This document shows positions 16,436 to 26,500 of a DNA stretch of 54,092 nt, one piece after another. Under the pieces are notes generated by a model. It made no database searches, had not been told where the DNA came from, and saw only the letters and a list, made by a program, of their open reading frames with translations. Position 1 is the first letter of the stretch. The number at the start of each line of letters is the position of its first letter. This DNA comes from Agromyces humi (GTDB lineage: Bacteria; Actinomycetota; Actinomycetes; Actinomycetales; Microbacteriaceae): positions 1 to 54,092 of the forward strand of contig NZ_WJSP02000001.1 of NCBI RefSeq assembly GCF_009720255.1, given 5' to 3'. Made by a program: the position numbers and the translations under genes.

Positions 16436-18420
16436 TCGTCCGTCACCATCTGCGTCGCGCGCTTCTCGGCCTCGCGCTGCTGCTTGAGCTTCTGCAGGAA
16501 CAGCAGAGCCTCCGCCATCCGCTTCTCCTGAGGGTCCTCCGCGCGCACGTCCGGTCGCTTGCCGCCGTGGACCTGCACCCAGGTCTTGATCTTCGGGTAG
16601 AGCGCCAGAGCCTCTTCCTCGCTGAACTCGACCCGAGTGGCCGCGATTTGATCCCGGATGATCCTCAGCACCGAGGGCGTGACCGACTTAGACATGACCT
16701 CGAAGGCGCGCTGGAAGGGGTTCACCGAATCGATGAGGTTGATGCTGAGCTCGTCGATGTTGACGAACTTCTCGGCCATCTTGATGAAACGCTGGTCGCC
16801 GACCGGGCGCACCTCGCCGTTCTTGATCACTGAGTCCACGATGACCTGCTGGCGAACCTCCTCGACCTGCGCCTCGGTGAGGTCCGGGTATTTCTCGCGG
16901 ATGATCTTCGGGATCAGCACCTTGTTCGCCGTCTCGGCGTCGATCGAGCCCGCGGCCGCTCTGGCGAAGGTGTCGTCCTGCAGGATCGTGGCCTTCAGGT
17001 CGTTCAGGTCAGTCTCGACGATCTGCTTCACGCGCTCGGTCGTGGGCTCCTTGAAGCCCTTGATCTTGAGCTCGCCGGGGGCCTTCGCGTCATCGCCGTC
17101 GAACTTCTTGGTCTTGAAGGTGAAGTTCTGCGCCAGTACCTGCTCCATCAGCAGCGACGCTGTGATCGCCTTGAGCATGTTGTTCACGGACACCTTGACC
17201 TCGCCCTGCGAGGCGTCCGGCTCGGCGATGAGGTTCGTGAACTGCGCGTGGGCCTTGCCCGGACTGTCGCGCGTCACGCGCCCGATGATCTGGATGACCT
17301 CAGTCAGGGATGCCCGGTAGCCGACGGTCAGGGCGTGTTCGGCGAAGGGCCAGTCAAAGCCTTCCTTCGCCATGCCGAGGGCGATGATGACGTCCACGGC
17401 GTCGCCGTCCTTTGAGGCCGTGTGCGCGAGGTAGTGCAGCGTGTCGCCGCGCTTCTTCTGGTCTGTGTCGTCGACCAGGTCCGCTACCCGCAGAATCTCT
17501 CCTGTGTCCGCGCGACGCAGGCTGATGATTCCCGTATCGTCGTCCTCGTCCACGACCTCGCCGATGACATCGAGGATGAAGCCGACCTCCTCGAGCTTGT
17601 CCTTCGTGGACTCGCCGGAGTTGACGTTCGGGATGTGCACGATTGTCTTCTTGTCGAGGTCGAGGACCTCGCCGATCGCGTCGGTGTACCGACCCTGGTA
17701 GAAGTGGTGGCCAATGCCCAGCGAGCGCAGGTGCTCGTAGCCGTTGAGCTGATCGTAGTAGTTGAACGTGACCGGCGTGAACTTGGCCTCGTCCTCGGGT
17801 GAGAGCACCGGCACCGAGTCGCCGCGGAAGTACGAGCCCGTCATCGCGACGATGTGCACGTCCGAACCGTTCATCACGTCGCGCAACAGCGCGCCCAGGC
17901 GCGAGGACTCCGTGTCGGCCGAGACATGATGGAACTCGTCGATGGCGAGCACCGTCCCGTTGAACGATTCCGGCGCGAGCTTCTCGAACGCGAAGCGCAA
18001 CGTCGCGTGCGTGCACACGAGCGTCGCGTCGGGCCCCTCAAGGAACTCGATGAACGCGTCGACCTTGCCGGCAGAAGAACCCGCGTCACAAAGGTTGTGC
18101 TCGTCCTTGATCTCCCAGTCTGCCCAGAAGCCGAACTTCGAGAGGTTCGTCGAGGCGAAGGACGCACCGATCGAGCGCTCTGGCACCGCGACAATGACCT
18201 TCTTGCGACCCTGGTTGAAGAGCTTGTCCAGCGCAACGAACATCAGCGCGCGGGACTTGCCCGAGGCCGGCGGGGCTTTCACCAGCAGGTGCTGGGCGTC
18301 GCGCTGGGCGAAGACGCGCTGCTGCATCTCCCGCATGCCGAGCTTGTCTGTGTTCACTGACGCCTTGGTCTGGGCGTAGGTGACGTTAACAATGTTGACG
18401 GGCTTTTTGATCGCGTTCAC
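16432..18420 (-). CDS. DExH-box SF2 helicase, restriction-system subunit
   Basis: A 662-residue protein starting at a GTG that overlaps the methyltransferase stop (GTGA). Helicase motifs: motif I APPASGKS (49-56), motif II DEFHH (161-165), motif III MTGSY (about 193-197), GFDWPF and motif VI QIIGRVTR (377-384). The N-terminus carries the short REMQQRVF Q-motif-like segment. The C-terminal 260 residues are helical and unassigned. It probably translocates on dsDNA like the helicase subunits of type I/III restriction enzymes and DISARM/BREX, coupling target recognition by the methyltransferase to cleavage by the GIY-YIG protein. Confidence 0.85.
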   Translation of the reverse strand: MNAIKKPVNIVNVTYAQTKASVNTDKLGMREMQQRVFAQRDAQHLLVKAPPASGKSRALMFVALDKLFNQGRKKVIVAVPERSIGASFASTNLSKFGFWADWEIKDEHNLCDAGSSAGKVDAFIEFLEGPDATLVCTHATLRFAFEKLAPESFNGTVLAIDEFHHVSADTESSRLGALLRDVMNGSDVHIVAMTGSYFRGDSVPVLSPEDEAKFTPVTFNYYDQLNGYEHLRSLGIGHHFYQGRYTDAIGEVLDLDKKTIVHIPNVNSGESTKDKLEEVGFILDVIGEVVDEDDDTGIISLRRADTGEILRVADLVDDTDQKKRGDTLHYLAHTASKDGDAVDVIIALGMAKEGFDWPFAEHALTVGYRASLTEVIQIIGRVTRDSPGKAHAQFTNLIAEPDASQGEVKVSVNNMLKAITASLLMEQVLAQNFTFKTKKFDGDDAKAPGELKIKGFKEPTTERVKQIVETDLNDLKATILQDDTFARAAAGSIDAETANKVLIPKIIREKYPDLTEAQVEEVRQQVIVDSVIKNGEVRPVGDQRFIKMAEKFVNIDELSINLIDSVNPFQRAFEVMSKSVTPSVLRIIRDQIAATRVEFSEEEALALYPKIKTWVQVHGGKRPDVRAEDPQEKRMAEALLFLQKLKQQREAEKRATQMVTDE

Positions 18421-21134
18421 TTCGCGGTCCTCCGGGATGTCTTGGCCAGGGCCTTCATGGCCTCCTCGGCGGTTATGCGTTCGTACATCACGAACAGGTC
18501 GGACAAGCGCTGCTCGTCCGTCTCGTAGCCACGCTTCGAATAAATGGAGTCGACGAGTGCGTCCACTTCCGCGTGTGCCTCGCGCAGGTCGTCAGGCATC
18601 TTGTCCGGGTCGTAGAGCTCGGCAAGCGTCTGCTCGCAGTGGTACTCGCGGACATCCAGCACCCGCAGCGCTGCGACCGTCAACCTCTCCTTGACAACGT
18701 CTGAGAGCGGGGGCACGGGAAAGTTGTTGTAGACGATGGTGTTCGAGTAGCGGTAATCGGTCTTCATCTTGCCTCCAACCGCCCGTGTCCACGCCATGTG
18801 CATTGCCGAGGTCAGCATCGCGAACACCCACGTCTCGGCGTTGTAGACGGCATACGCGAGGTTTGAGACCACGGTGTCGGGGCCGAGATAACCGATTGGG
18901 ACATAGGCCCGTCGCTCGGATGAGACGCTTGGGACGATGATCGAGTCCGTCGCTCTATAGCTGATCTGAACGAACCGGTGCGGCTGAGCAGCGTACGCTG
19001 CCGTGCTGGCAGCCTTGCTCTTAGCGCGGTCTGTGGCCACGAACTCCAGCCGGGATTCGATCGATGGTATCGATCGAGCGTCTGCCACGGAGTTGCCGGG
19101 GATCCAGAGGCAGTACCTCTCGCCGTCGTTGATCGCCTCAGACGAGCCCATATACCGCTTGATGAACTGCGCGCTTCGCGGATCAGCCTCGAGCATTTTT
19201 CGGCGCTCGTCCGGTGACAGGATGAGGCCGCCGCCGTCGCGAGGCATTGATCCGAACACCATGTCAGGGAGTGCTGCGCCCAGCGGGACCTTACGGCGCT
19301 CGATCACAACGTTCGCGCCGTCGGCGAGGTAGCCGTTGATGTTCGTCGCTGCGATTTGCAGGCCTTCGGTGTAGATGTACTTCTGCCCAGATCGAGCAGT
19401 ACGGAGCCCGATGACAGCGACGGTAACGCCGGCGTTGCGCTTGGCGTTGTTCTCCCACTTGAACGACGTGTAGGCGAAGCCGATCTCTATGCCCTTTGCA
19501 AAGATCATCGGGAACATGAGGCCAACATGCTCGCCCTGCGACACCGAGTTCGTCGTGACGAACGCGAGCTCAGCCCGGGTGCCCTCGATATAGTCCGAAC
19601 CCTTGATGAACCAAAGCGCGATGTAATCGAGGTTCTTCGAGAAAGGGCGTCGCCCGAAGACAAAGTCGTAGTCTGCCTTCTGATCCTTCGTCTGAGTCTT
19701 CGCCCCCGCATACGGCGGGTTGCTGATCAGATAAATCTCGCCGCCGTCGTTTGGGCAAACCTCATCCCAGTCGACACGCGTTGCGTTGCCCTGCTTTACC
19801 TGACCGGTCTCCTTTAGCGGGATCAGCGGGATCGAGACGCCGAACTTGTCCTTGAACTCGGCGTTCATCTGGTGCTTCGCGATCCACAGCGACAGGATCG
19901 CGACTTCGACTGCGAAGTCGTCGATCTCGATGCCGTAGAAGCTCTCGATGTTGATCTTCGACTCTGCGAAGAGCACGGTGTGCTTGCTATCCAGTTCAGC
20001 CAGCCGTTCGAGGATCGCGTGCTCGAGCCTGCGCAGCTCCTTGTAAGCGATGACCAGGAAGTTGCCCGACCCACACGCCGGGTCGAAGACCTTGATCGCG
20101 CTGATGCGCTCGAGCAGAGCCTCGAGCTTCTTGACCGAGTCGAAGTTCTCGTCGAGCTCGTCCTTCAGAGCATTCAGGAACAACGGCTCGATCGTCTTCA
20201 GGATGTTTGGAACCGAGGTGTAATGCTGGCCCAGGTCGCTGCGCTTGCCCGGCGTGACGATCGCCTGGAACATCGATCCAAAAATGTCGGGGTTGATCTC
20301 GCGCCAGATGAGCTTGCCGGCGTCGATGAGCTCCTGGCGCGCCTTCTTCGTGAACCGCGGCACGACGTGGTCCGGCGACATCGCGAAGAGCCTGCCGTTA
20401 ACGTAGGGAAATGCCGCGAGGCGCTTCGGCTTGTCGGACGTGCTGGCAGTGTCGAGTGCCGTGAAAAGTTCGGTCAGAAACTCAGAGGTGTCCGAGCCGT
20501 CCGCGAGCGTGTGCGAGCCGACCGCGTTCGTGAATTGGTTCTCCCCGAAGATCCCGGTGTCCTCGGCGAAGAAGCAGAACAGTAGGCGCGTGAAGAAGAG
20601 GTTCAGCGCATGGCGACCGTGCGGCTGCTCCAGCAAGCCAGGGTTTGCGTGCAGCAGCTCATCGAAGAGCTTGCCCATGCGCTCGGCAGCCTTGACGTCC
20701 GCGTGCGCCTCGGCGACGTACTGCGCCTTCTCCATGCCTGCCCAGGGCAGGAAGAAGGTGAAGTGCTGGTCGATCTCGCGGATCGGGAAGCCGATGGTCT
20801 CGTTCGTCTGGGTGTCGGTCGCGACCAGCTCTGCGTAGTCGGTGACGATCACGAAGCGCGCGCTGAAACGCACAACATCGGGCGAAGTCTTCAGCTCCTC
20901 GAGCGCTTCGAGCGGATCACCGGCCGTCTGCTTGAAGTAGACGACCTTCTTCTGCGCGACCTCGGTGGACTTCTCTGCGGCGACATTCAGGTCCCCGTTG
21001 CGCAGGCGCGTAATGCTGCTCTGAGGCTTCCCATAGGCGAGCAGCAAGTCGAAGATGAACTCGCGATCGTACGTGTCACGACCTGCGAGCGGCGCTACGC
21101 GCTCTTCGACGGCCTTGAGGTTCAGCCTTGCCAT
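18417..21134 (-). CDS. MmeI-like class I DNA N6-adenine methyltransferase, nuclease motif not seen
   Basis: A 905-residue protein; the ATG at 21134 has AGGA 7 nt upstream. Methylase motifs: motif I DPACGSG (351-357), GIEIDDFAVEVA (401-412) and motif IV NPPY (472-475). The framework matches the MmeI/type IIG family: N-terminal domain, helical spacer, methylase, target-recognition domain (about 620-800), C-terminal helices. MmeI carries an N-terminal D...EXK nuclease. In the corresponding residues 20-110 here I see no such motif, so it probably methylates only. It heads a GTGA/ATGA-coupled operon with helicase and GIY-YIG nuclease. The target sequence cannot be predicted. Confidence 0.85.
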   Translation of the reverse strand: MARLNLKAVEERVAPLAGRDTYDREFIFDLLLAYGKPQSSITRLRNGDLNVAAEKSTEVAQKKVVYFKQTAGDPLEALEELKTSPDVVRFSARFVIVTDYAELVATDTQTNETIGFPIREIDQHFTFFLPWAGMEKAQYVAEAHADVKAAERMGKLFDELLHANPGLLEQPHGRHALNLFFTRLLFCFFAEDTGIFGENQFTNAVGSHTLADGSDTSEFLTELFTALDTASTSDKPKRLAAFPYVNGRLFAMSPDHVVPRFTKKARQELIDAGKLIWREINPDIFGSMFQAIVTPGKRSDLGQHYTSVPNILKTIEPLFLNALKDELDENFDSVKKLEALLERISAIKVFDPACGSGNFLVIAYKELRRLEHAILERLAELDSKHTVLFAESKINIESFYGIEIDDFAVEVAILSLWIAKHQMNAEFKDKFGVSIPLIPLKETGQVKQGNATRVDWDEVCPNDGGEIYLISNPPYAGAKTQTKDQKADYDFVFGRRPFSKNLDYIALWFIKGSDYIEGTRAELAFVTTNSVSQGEHVGLMFPMIFAKGIEIGFAYTSFKWENNAKRNAGVTVAVIGLRTARSGQKYIYTEGLQIAATNINGYLADGANVVIERRKVPLGAALPDMVFGSMPRDGGGLILSPDERRKMLEADPRSAQFIKRYMGSSEAINDGERYCLWIPGNSVADARSIPSIESRLEFVATDRAKSKAASTAAYAAQPHRFVQISYRATDSIIVPSVSSERRAYVPIGYLGPDTVVSNLAYAVYNAETWVFAMLTSAMHMAWTRAVGGKMKTDYRYSNTIVYNNFPVPPLSDVVKERLTVAALRVLDVREYHCEQTLAELYDPDKMPDDLREAHAEVDALVDSIYSKRGYETDEQRLSDLFVMYERITAEEAMKALAKTSRRTAK

Positions 21135-21231
21135 GAAGACGTCCTGTTCTCGCGCGCGCTGTTTCAGGGAGAACGCAGCGGGTTAACGCGCACTCTGACT
21201 TCAGGCTTCGAGGTCGGAATGTCGCGCAGTC

Positions 21232-21438
21232 TCAAATCCTATCTATGAGCTCGGATGCCACCGGGAGCGAGGTCGCCAGCTCCTCGATCGGGGGCCAAGG
21301 CTGAAGTCGGACAGGCTTGTCACGGCCGCCAAGTGAGATTGCGATCGAGTCCAAGGTCTCACTATCACCGCAGATGAGGACGCTATCGCACGATCGGTTC
21401 CTGGCCTGGCGCGATTGCTTGACGTCGCTCAGCATTAG
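21232..21438 (-). CDS. Small hypothetical protein
   Basis: A possible 68-residue protein (MLSDVKQSRQ...ASELIDRI) lies between the Arg-rich gene and the methyltransferase, overlapping the former by 56 bp in another frame. Third codon positions look G/C-biased, and the segment SVLICGDSETLDSIAIS is protein-like. No domain is recognised and no good RBS is seen. The alternative is non-coding leader DNA for the methyltransferase operon; a TAGGAT -10-like box occurs near 21236. Confidence 0.25.
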   Translation of the reverse strand, partial: LMLSDVKQSRQARNRSCDSVLICGDSETLDSIAISLGGRDKPVRLQPWPPIEELATSLPVASELIDRI

Positions 21439-22675
21439 GCGCGAGAATGGCGCTCTCGATTCGCGCGGCGAGCCGCCCATCATCGACGGGCAGTCGATCC
21501 GCTGGCACACTTGCGAGGACCTCACAAATCGCTATCTGCAACGCCAGAGCATCAGTATCGATGCGAGGCCTGTTCCGCTTCGCGCGGGCGCGGTTCTCCA
21601 GCTCGGCGTCCGCTGACAGCCGAGCACGGTTCTTCCGCACATGCACGGCTACCGCCTTTACAACGCGGTCGTACCGCTGCTTCTGATCGGCCCTCCGCAC
21701 AGCCACCTTCGCAGTCTGGACCGCCGCCGCAACATCCCGGCTCGTGAGCAAGTCGACCCCTCGGCGTCCGTCGAGCACGACGTCGACCGCCCTCGCCCAC
21801 ACCACGTCCTCGACCTGAACGGGCGGCAGTCCCATCCGGTCGCGGGTCGCGACGTAGGCGTCGGCGAACTCGCGCATCCGCACGTGGTGATTGAGCATGT
21901 GCTTTGTCAGGGACTCGCCGAAGAGCGTCGCCTGCCGCACGTGCTCGGGGAGTGTGGCATCGCCGAAGAACTCGACGGCGGCTCGCTCGTTGGCGCGGCG
22001 TTCGGCAGCGGACGCCGGGTGCAGACGCTTCGGCGGAAGGCCTGCCCGTGCGAGCGCGCGTTTGAGGCGACGGGCAGCAGCGTTCGCCTCGAGCTCAGCC
22101 GTGTAGATCTCCGGGTTTGCGCGGCGCGCGCGCTGCAGCTCGGCGCGTTGCTCTTTGTGGTCCGCCGCCCACGCCTGCTTACCCGCCGTGGTGCTCAATG
22201 GGTCGGCGTCGCGGCGGGCCGTCGCCCGGGCGTTCACCTCGTCGCGGTGTGAGCGGTAGTAGCGGTTGTAGTACTCGCGCACCTTGCCGCGGTTCGCCTC
22301 GACCCAACCGCGTTGGTAGTCCCGAACGCGATCAGGATGCTCCTGCCGCCAGACGCGCACGCGTGTGCGCGCCTTGGCTCGAGTCTCAGCATCGCGACGC
22401 TTTCGGGCAGCGGCGCGGCGCATCGAGTCACGGTTGAGCTCACGGGCGCGCTCGAGATGCTCTTCGCGCCACCGGCGGTTCGACTCGCGGATGCGATCGC
22501 GGTTCGCCTCGACCCATTTGCGGCGCTGCGCGGCGTGCTTCTCCGGATGCTCGAGTCGGTAGCGCCGATCCCGCTCGCGCTTTCGCGCGCGAGCATCCTC
22601 ATCTCGCTTGGCAGTGCGGGACGCCGACCCCGGCTGGGGCGCAGCATCCTTGTCGGCCGGGCCACGCATGATCAC
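21383..22675 (-). CDS. Arg/Glu-rich helical repeat protein
   Basis: 430 residues from a GTG at 22675 that overlaps the preceding stop by one base; an in-frame ATG lies at 22669. The N-terminal half contains about seven degenerate repeats of 15-17 residues with the pattern R-x-W/Y-x-E-x-(H/N)-R-x-x-(V/I)-R-E, for example RRKWVEANRDRIRES and QRGWVEANRGKVREY. The rest is helical and basic, with GLPPKRLHPAS and EFFGDATLPEHVRQATLF segments. Similar repeat-rich basic proteins occur beside relaxases in actinobacterial ICEs. DNA binding is likely but unproven; the function is unknown. Confidence 0.7.
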   Translation of the reverse strand: MIMRGPADKDAAPQPGSASRTAKRDEDARARKRERDRRYRLEHPEKHAAQRRKWVEANRDRIRESNRRWREEHLERARELNRDSMRRAAARKRRDAETRAKARTRVRVWRQEHPDRVRDYQRGWVEANRGKVREYYNRYYRSHRDEVNARATARRDADPLSTTAGKQAWAADHKEQRAELQRARRANPEIYTAELEANAAARRLKRALARAGLPPKRLHPASAAERRANERAAVEFFGDATLPEHVRQATLFGESLTKHMLNHHVRMREFADAYVATRDRMGLPPVQVEDVVWARAVDVVLDGRRGVDLLTSRDVAAAVQTAKVAVRRADQKQRYDRVVKAVAVHVRKNRARLSADAELENRARAKRNRPRIDTDALALQIAICEVLASVPADRLPVDDGRLAARIESAILAPNAERRQAIAPGQEPIVR

Positions 22676-22941
22676 TACTCGCTCGGTGGCGGCGCCAGTT
22701 CGACGACGAGCGCGAGCAACTCGGACCGGTACGCGGTCGGGTCGGCGATCGCTCGCGCGACCGCCTGACCCAGCCGCTCGACATCGGCAGCGGGCAGTCC
22801 CACGACGGGCTGCAGGCAGTACTCGACGTCATCCTGGATGCGGTACTCGCCGTTCTCAACCGTGACCTCGGGGAAGTAGAACAGCGCCGCCAGCGCGGTG
22901 CGTCCGAGCAGGTCGTCGAACTGCTCCTGCGAGATCGTCAT
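22675..22941 (-). CDS. Small hypothetical ICE protein
   Basis: An 88-residue acidic protein, start ATG at 22941 with GGGGAGG 6 nt upstream. No known domain is recognised. It has helices and a central DDVEYCLQPVVGLP segment. It lies between a small membrane protein and the Arg-rich protein, downstream of the MobF relaxase on the same strand, and is coupled to the next gene by a one-base stop/start overlap. It is probably part of the mobilisation operon. Confidence 0.65.
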   Translation of the reverse strand: MTISQEQFDDLLGRTALAALFYFPEVTVENGEYRIQDDVEYCLQPVVGLPAADVERLGQAVARAIADPTAYRSELLALVVELAPPPSE

Positions 22942-23030
22942 GGCGGGCCTCCCCTGTCGGCGTGCTCGAATGCGACCAGCCTGCCGTGAACGAGAGGTGC
23001 GCCGGCAACGCCGTGCCGTGCGACCGTTCT

Positions 23031-23408
23031 TCAGCTTCGGAGCGCCGCCTCCGCAGCCCGGGCCGGCTCCTGCTCTGCCTCGCGTTCGAGCATCGCGAGA
23101 ACACGGCGAGTGCGTGACTCTTGTGCGCGCACTCGCAGTAGCCGCACGAGGGTCGCGGGGCCGGCCACGAGGAACTTGAATGCGTTCCAGACACACAGCA
23201 GCGCGAGCACGCTGAACCAGCCGCCGTAATCCGTCATTTCAGCAAAGGCGACGGCGGCGATCAGGTATGGGATCGCGAGCAGCATCGCCGGCACCCCCCA
23301 CTTCAAGCCCCGCCGCGTGTGGATGACGTCGAGCAAGACGCTGGTCGGCATGAAGCGGCGAAGGAACATTCCAGTGCGGACGCTCATGGTCCAAACGAGT
23401 GCGAACAT
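23031..23408 (-). CDS. Small membrane protein of the mobilisation region
   Basis: A 125-residue protein; the ATG at 23408 has GGAGAG about 8 nt upstream, and a longer reading to 23495 lacks protein-like sequence. It has a basic N-terminus (LRRFMPTSVLLDVIHTRRGLKWG) and two hydrophobic segments (about 38-56 and 62-80), then a charged helical tail with two RR-rich clusters. Similar two-helix proteins with the IHTRRGLKWG motif are common next to MobF relaxases in Microbacteriaceae-type elements. Their function is unknown; a membrane-anchoring or transfer accessory role is an inference from position. Confidence 0.7.
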   Translation of the reverse strand: MFALVWTMSVRTGMFLRRFMPTSVLLDVIHTRRGLKWGVPAMLLAIPYLIAAVAFAEMTDYGGWFSVLALLCVWNAFKFLVAGPATLVRLLRVRAQESRTRRVLAMLEREAEQEPARAAEAALRS

Positions 23409-23519
23409 GCGGCTGCTCTCCGATCGGTCAGCAGCGAGAACCTGGAGAGACGGCCTGTCAGTCGTCGTGCCATCGCATCGAACGATGGCGAACACATTGA
23501 ATGCTGCCTAACCCGCACT

Positions 23520-26500
23520 TTAGACCCGAAGACCGACCCCCGAAAGACCCGCGTTGACGATCGGCACATGACCGCGGGTCGGGTCATTCTCACGATCCGC
23601 GATCCGGCGGGCGGCCTCGAGGGCGGCGCGGGCCCGAGTGGCATCCGCTTTCTGGGCATCGGATGTCGGTTGCCCGATGCCGAGCGGACGGCCGCCGACG
23701 ATCCCATAGCGGTCGCGATACGCGGCGACAGTGGCCGCGTGGCGGCGCCACGCCTCCCCGACGGAGCCGATGGGCGGCGCCCCGAGCGCGCGCAACCACG
23801 ACTCCCCCGATGCAATCGCCTGCTCAGCCAACGCCGCGGCTCGCGACTCGATGAGGTCGGCACGCTCGCGCAGCGCGCGCCTCGATGCGGCATCCATCTC
23901 TCCGCCGGCGATCGGCAACAGCCCTGCGACGAGACGTGGCGTGTGCCCGCTACGTCCGGCTGCGGCATCCTGCATCATCGCTCGCGCAACCCGCGCACGC
24001 AGTACTGCGGCGATGTCTGCAGCATCCTCGAAACCGCGCTGGCCGACCACGCGAGCCAGCAAGCGCTCAGCATCCACCAGATGTGCCTCGGCCCGACGGA
24101 GCTCAGCCCCGAGCGGCCCGAACCCCTCCGAGCCGACCACTGCACCCGCCTGCTCGCCAGTGAGCCCGCTGCCTCGCACGAGCGCAACCCAGCGCTCCTG
24201 CTGTGCGGCGGCAGCGATGGTCTCGTACTCTGCGGCGAGCTGCGCGATCGATCCCCAGGTCTCCTGCTCAGCGGTGACCATCTCGTGCGCCGAAAGTTCC
24301 GCACCGACATGGTGAAGCACGCCGACGAGCACCGACTGGGCACTCGCGTCGACATCATCACGGGGCCGGATGCCTCTATGTGCGACATCTGGGCGGTCGA
24401 GGGCGACGTACGCGGTGTTCGCTTCGCGGCCGCGGGTCATCGCGACGTAGAGGTTCTCGCGGGTCATGCCGCGGGCGACGACGACGTGCGCGGTATCGGT
24501 CGTCAGACCCTGAGCGCGATGGGCGGTCACCGCGTACCCGAGTTCGACGTGCTCGGCAACGTACCCGGCAGGCAAGAGTGTGCTGCTCCCCCACCGGCGC
24601 CCCTGGCGCCGCGCCTCGAGCGCACCGTTCCGGTGCGTGGCGAGGACCGTCCATCGGTCGCCGTTGCGCACCCATGCCCGACCGGTCCGAAGACGCCGGT
24701 CATTGTGGCGGGTGATGATCATGTCTCCGACCGCGGCGCGGGTGCCGTCATGCAGGCTGACCTCGTGCAGGGCATCCACCCGCCCGTCGAGAATCGAGTC
24801 CGTGCGCGCCCGCTCATTCAGGGCTGCAACGGCCCCGTTCGAATCGCTGATCAGCACGCTCACCCGGCCCGCACGGGCGTCGGCCCGCCACGCGAGGTAC
24901 GCGGCATCCGCCATCTCCTCGGTGTCGCCATCCCGCACGCGGTCGTGCGCGAGATAGCGATCGATGGATGCCTCGTCGCCACGGCGCAGGCCGAGGGATG
25001 CCGCTTTCTCCCAGTCGTGCACGAATCGGTGCACATCGACGAGTTCAGGTGCATCGCGCCGGTCGTGCACCAGCATCGCGAACGCGCCGCCCGCATCCAC
25101 GGATTGCAGTTGGGCGTAGTCGCCGACGAGCAGCACCTTCGCACCTGCCGCCGCGGCGAGCGCGCTCACCCGGTCGAGAGCGAGCGTTCCGGCCAAGGAT
25201 GCTTCATCGACGATCACCAACTGGCCTGCGCGGAACGCGGCGCCATGGGCGATGTGGTTCTGCCACCACTTCGCGAGGTTCTCGGTTGCTATGGCGAGGT
25301 CTTCGGCGAGGACGTGTGCGGCTGCGGACGACGGGGCGAGGCCGATGACGGAGCCGCGGCCGTGCTCGGCCTCCCAGGCGCGCCGGAGCGCGCCCATGAC
25401 CGTGCTCTTGCCAGCGCCGGCCGGGCCGACGAGCACGTCGACGATTCGGCCCGACCCGACGATCGCCTGCAACGCGGCCGACTGATCATCACCGAGGGAA
25501 CCGCCGCCCGGCAGGCGTCGGCGGGCGTCCTCGTGCAACGTGGTGATAGCGATCGTCGGCCCCGAGAAAACCGTCGCCCGCTCGCGAAGCCGCGCCTCTG
25601 CGGCGATCAGTGCCTCGGAGCTGTAGACGATGGAGTGCTTCGGGCGGAAGACTGACGTGCCATCATCGCGCTGGAAGACGGCCGGGCTGGACGCGAGCTC
25701 GGGCGGGGTGATGCGCAATGACGCACGCTCGGCCGCGTCGACGGCGAGTCCGATGATGGCCTCACGATCGGACGCCGTTGCGAACCGGTATTGCATGGTC
25801 TGACGTGCGGCCTCGGCGGCGAGATTCCAGTGCCGCCACGTTGCACGCTTCTCGCTCACTGCCTGCAACACTTGTGTGCCGAGGGTTGGAATGACGTCGA
25901 GCGGCATGTCTTCCGCCCGCAACACCGGCGGCGAAACATCCGCGGATGCAATGCGCGCCCATTCGGTTGCATCCTGCCCGAGCACCCGCGTTGCACGCTC
26001 CCGCCATCGTTGCGTGAGCTCGGCGAGTGAGCGCACGTGTTTCTCGGGACGCGTCGACAGCGTCGCCTGCGCGCGCAGCTTCATGATCGTCGCCCGACTC
26101 GGGCGGTGGCCGCGCGCATCCACGTACGCCGCGATGAGGCGATCGGTCACGGCGTCGATGTGGCGCGAGCGTGTCGAGAACTCCGCGACCAGCGTCTCGG
26201 GCACCGCGGCGATCGCCCAGGCCGGATTGCGGTCGCGGCCGCGCTCGCGCTGCTCCCAATCGACGCCGAGCGCACGCGTGAGCGCATCCATGAAGAGCGC
26301 CTCGTGCATCTCTGACAGCGCCACGACCGCGCCGTGCAACGGGCGGCCGTCGAGGGATCGCCATTTGCCGTCGAGCACCGTCTGCACCTTGTTGCTCACT
26401 ACGACATGCGTGTGCAGGTGCGGATCGCCCGCGCGACTGTCGAAGTGATCGAACGCAGTCGCGATCAAACCAGCGACCTCGACCTGTGCGACCGCGCCAT

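Noticed and set aside
15449-16531. 360-codon plus-strand frame opposite the GIY-YIG gene
   Set aside because: Antisense translation rich in Leu/Arg/His without a domain; the minus frame has intact GIY-YIG catalytic residues and operon overlaps.
23319-25655. 778-codon plus-strand open frame opposite the relaxase gene
   Set aside because: It is the antisense of the MobF helicase region, a common artefact in high-GC DNA; composition is His/Arg/Gly-rich with no domain motifs.
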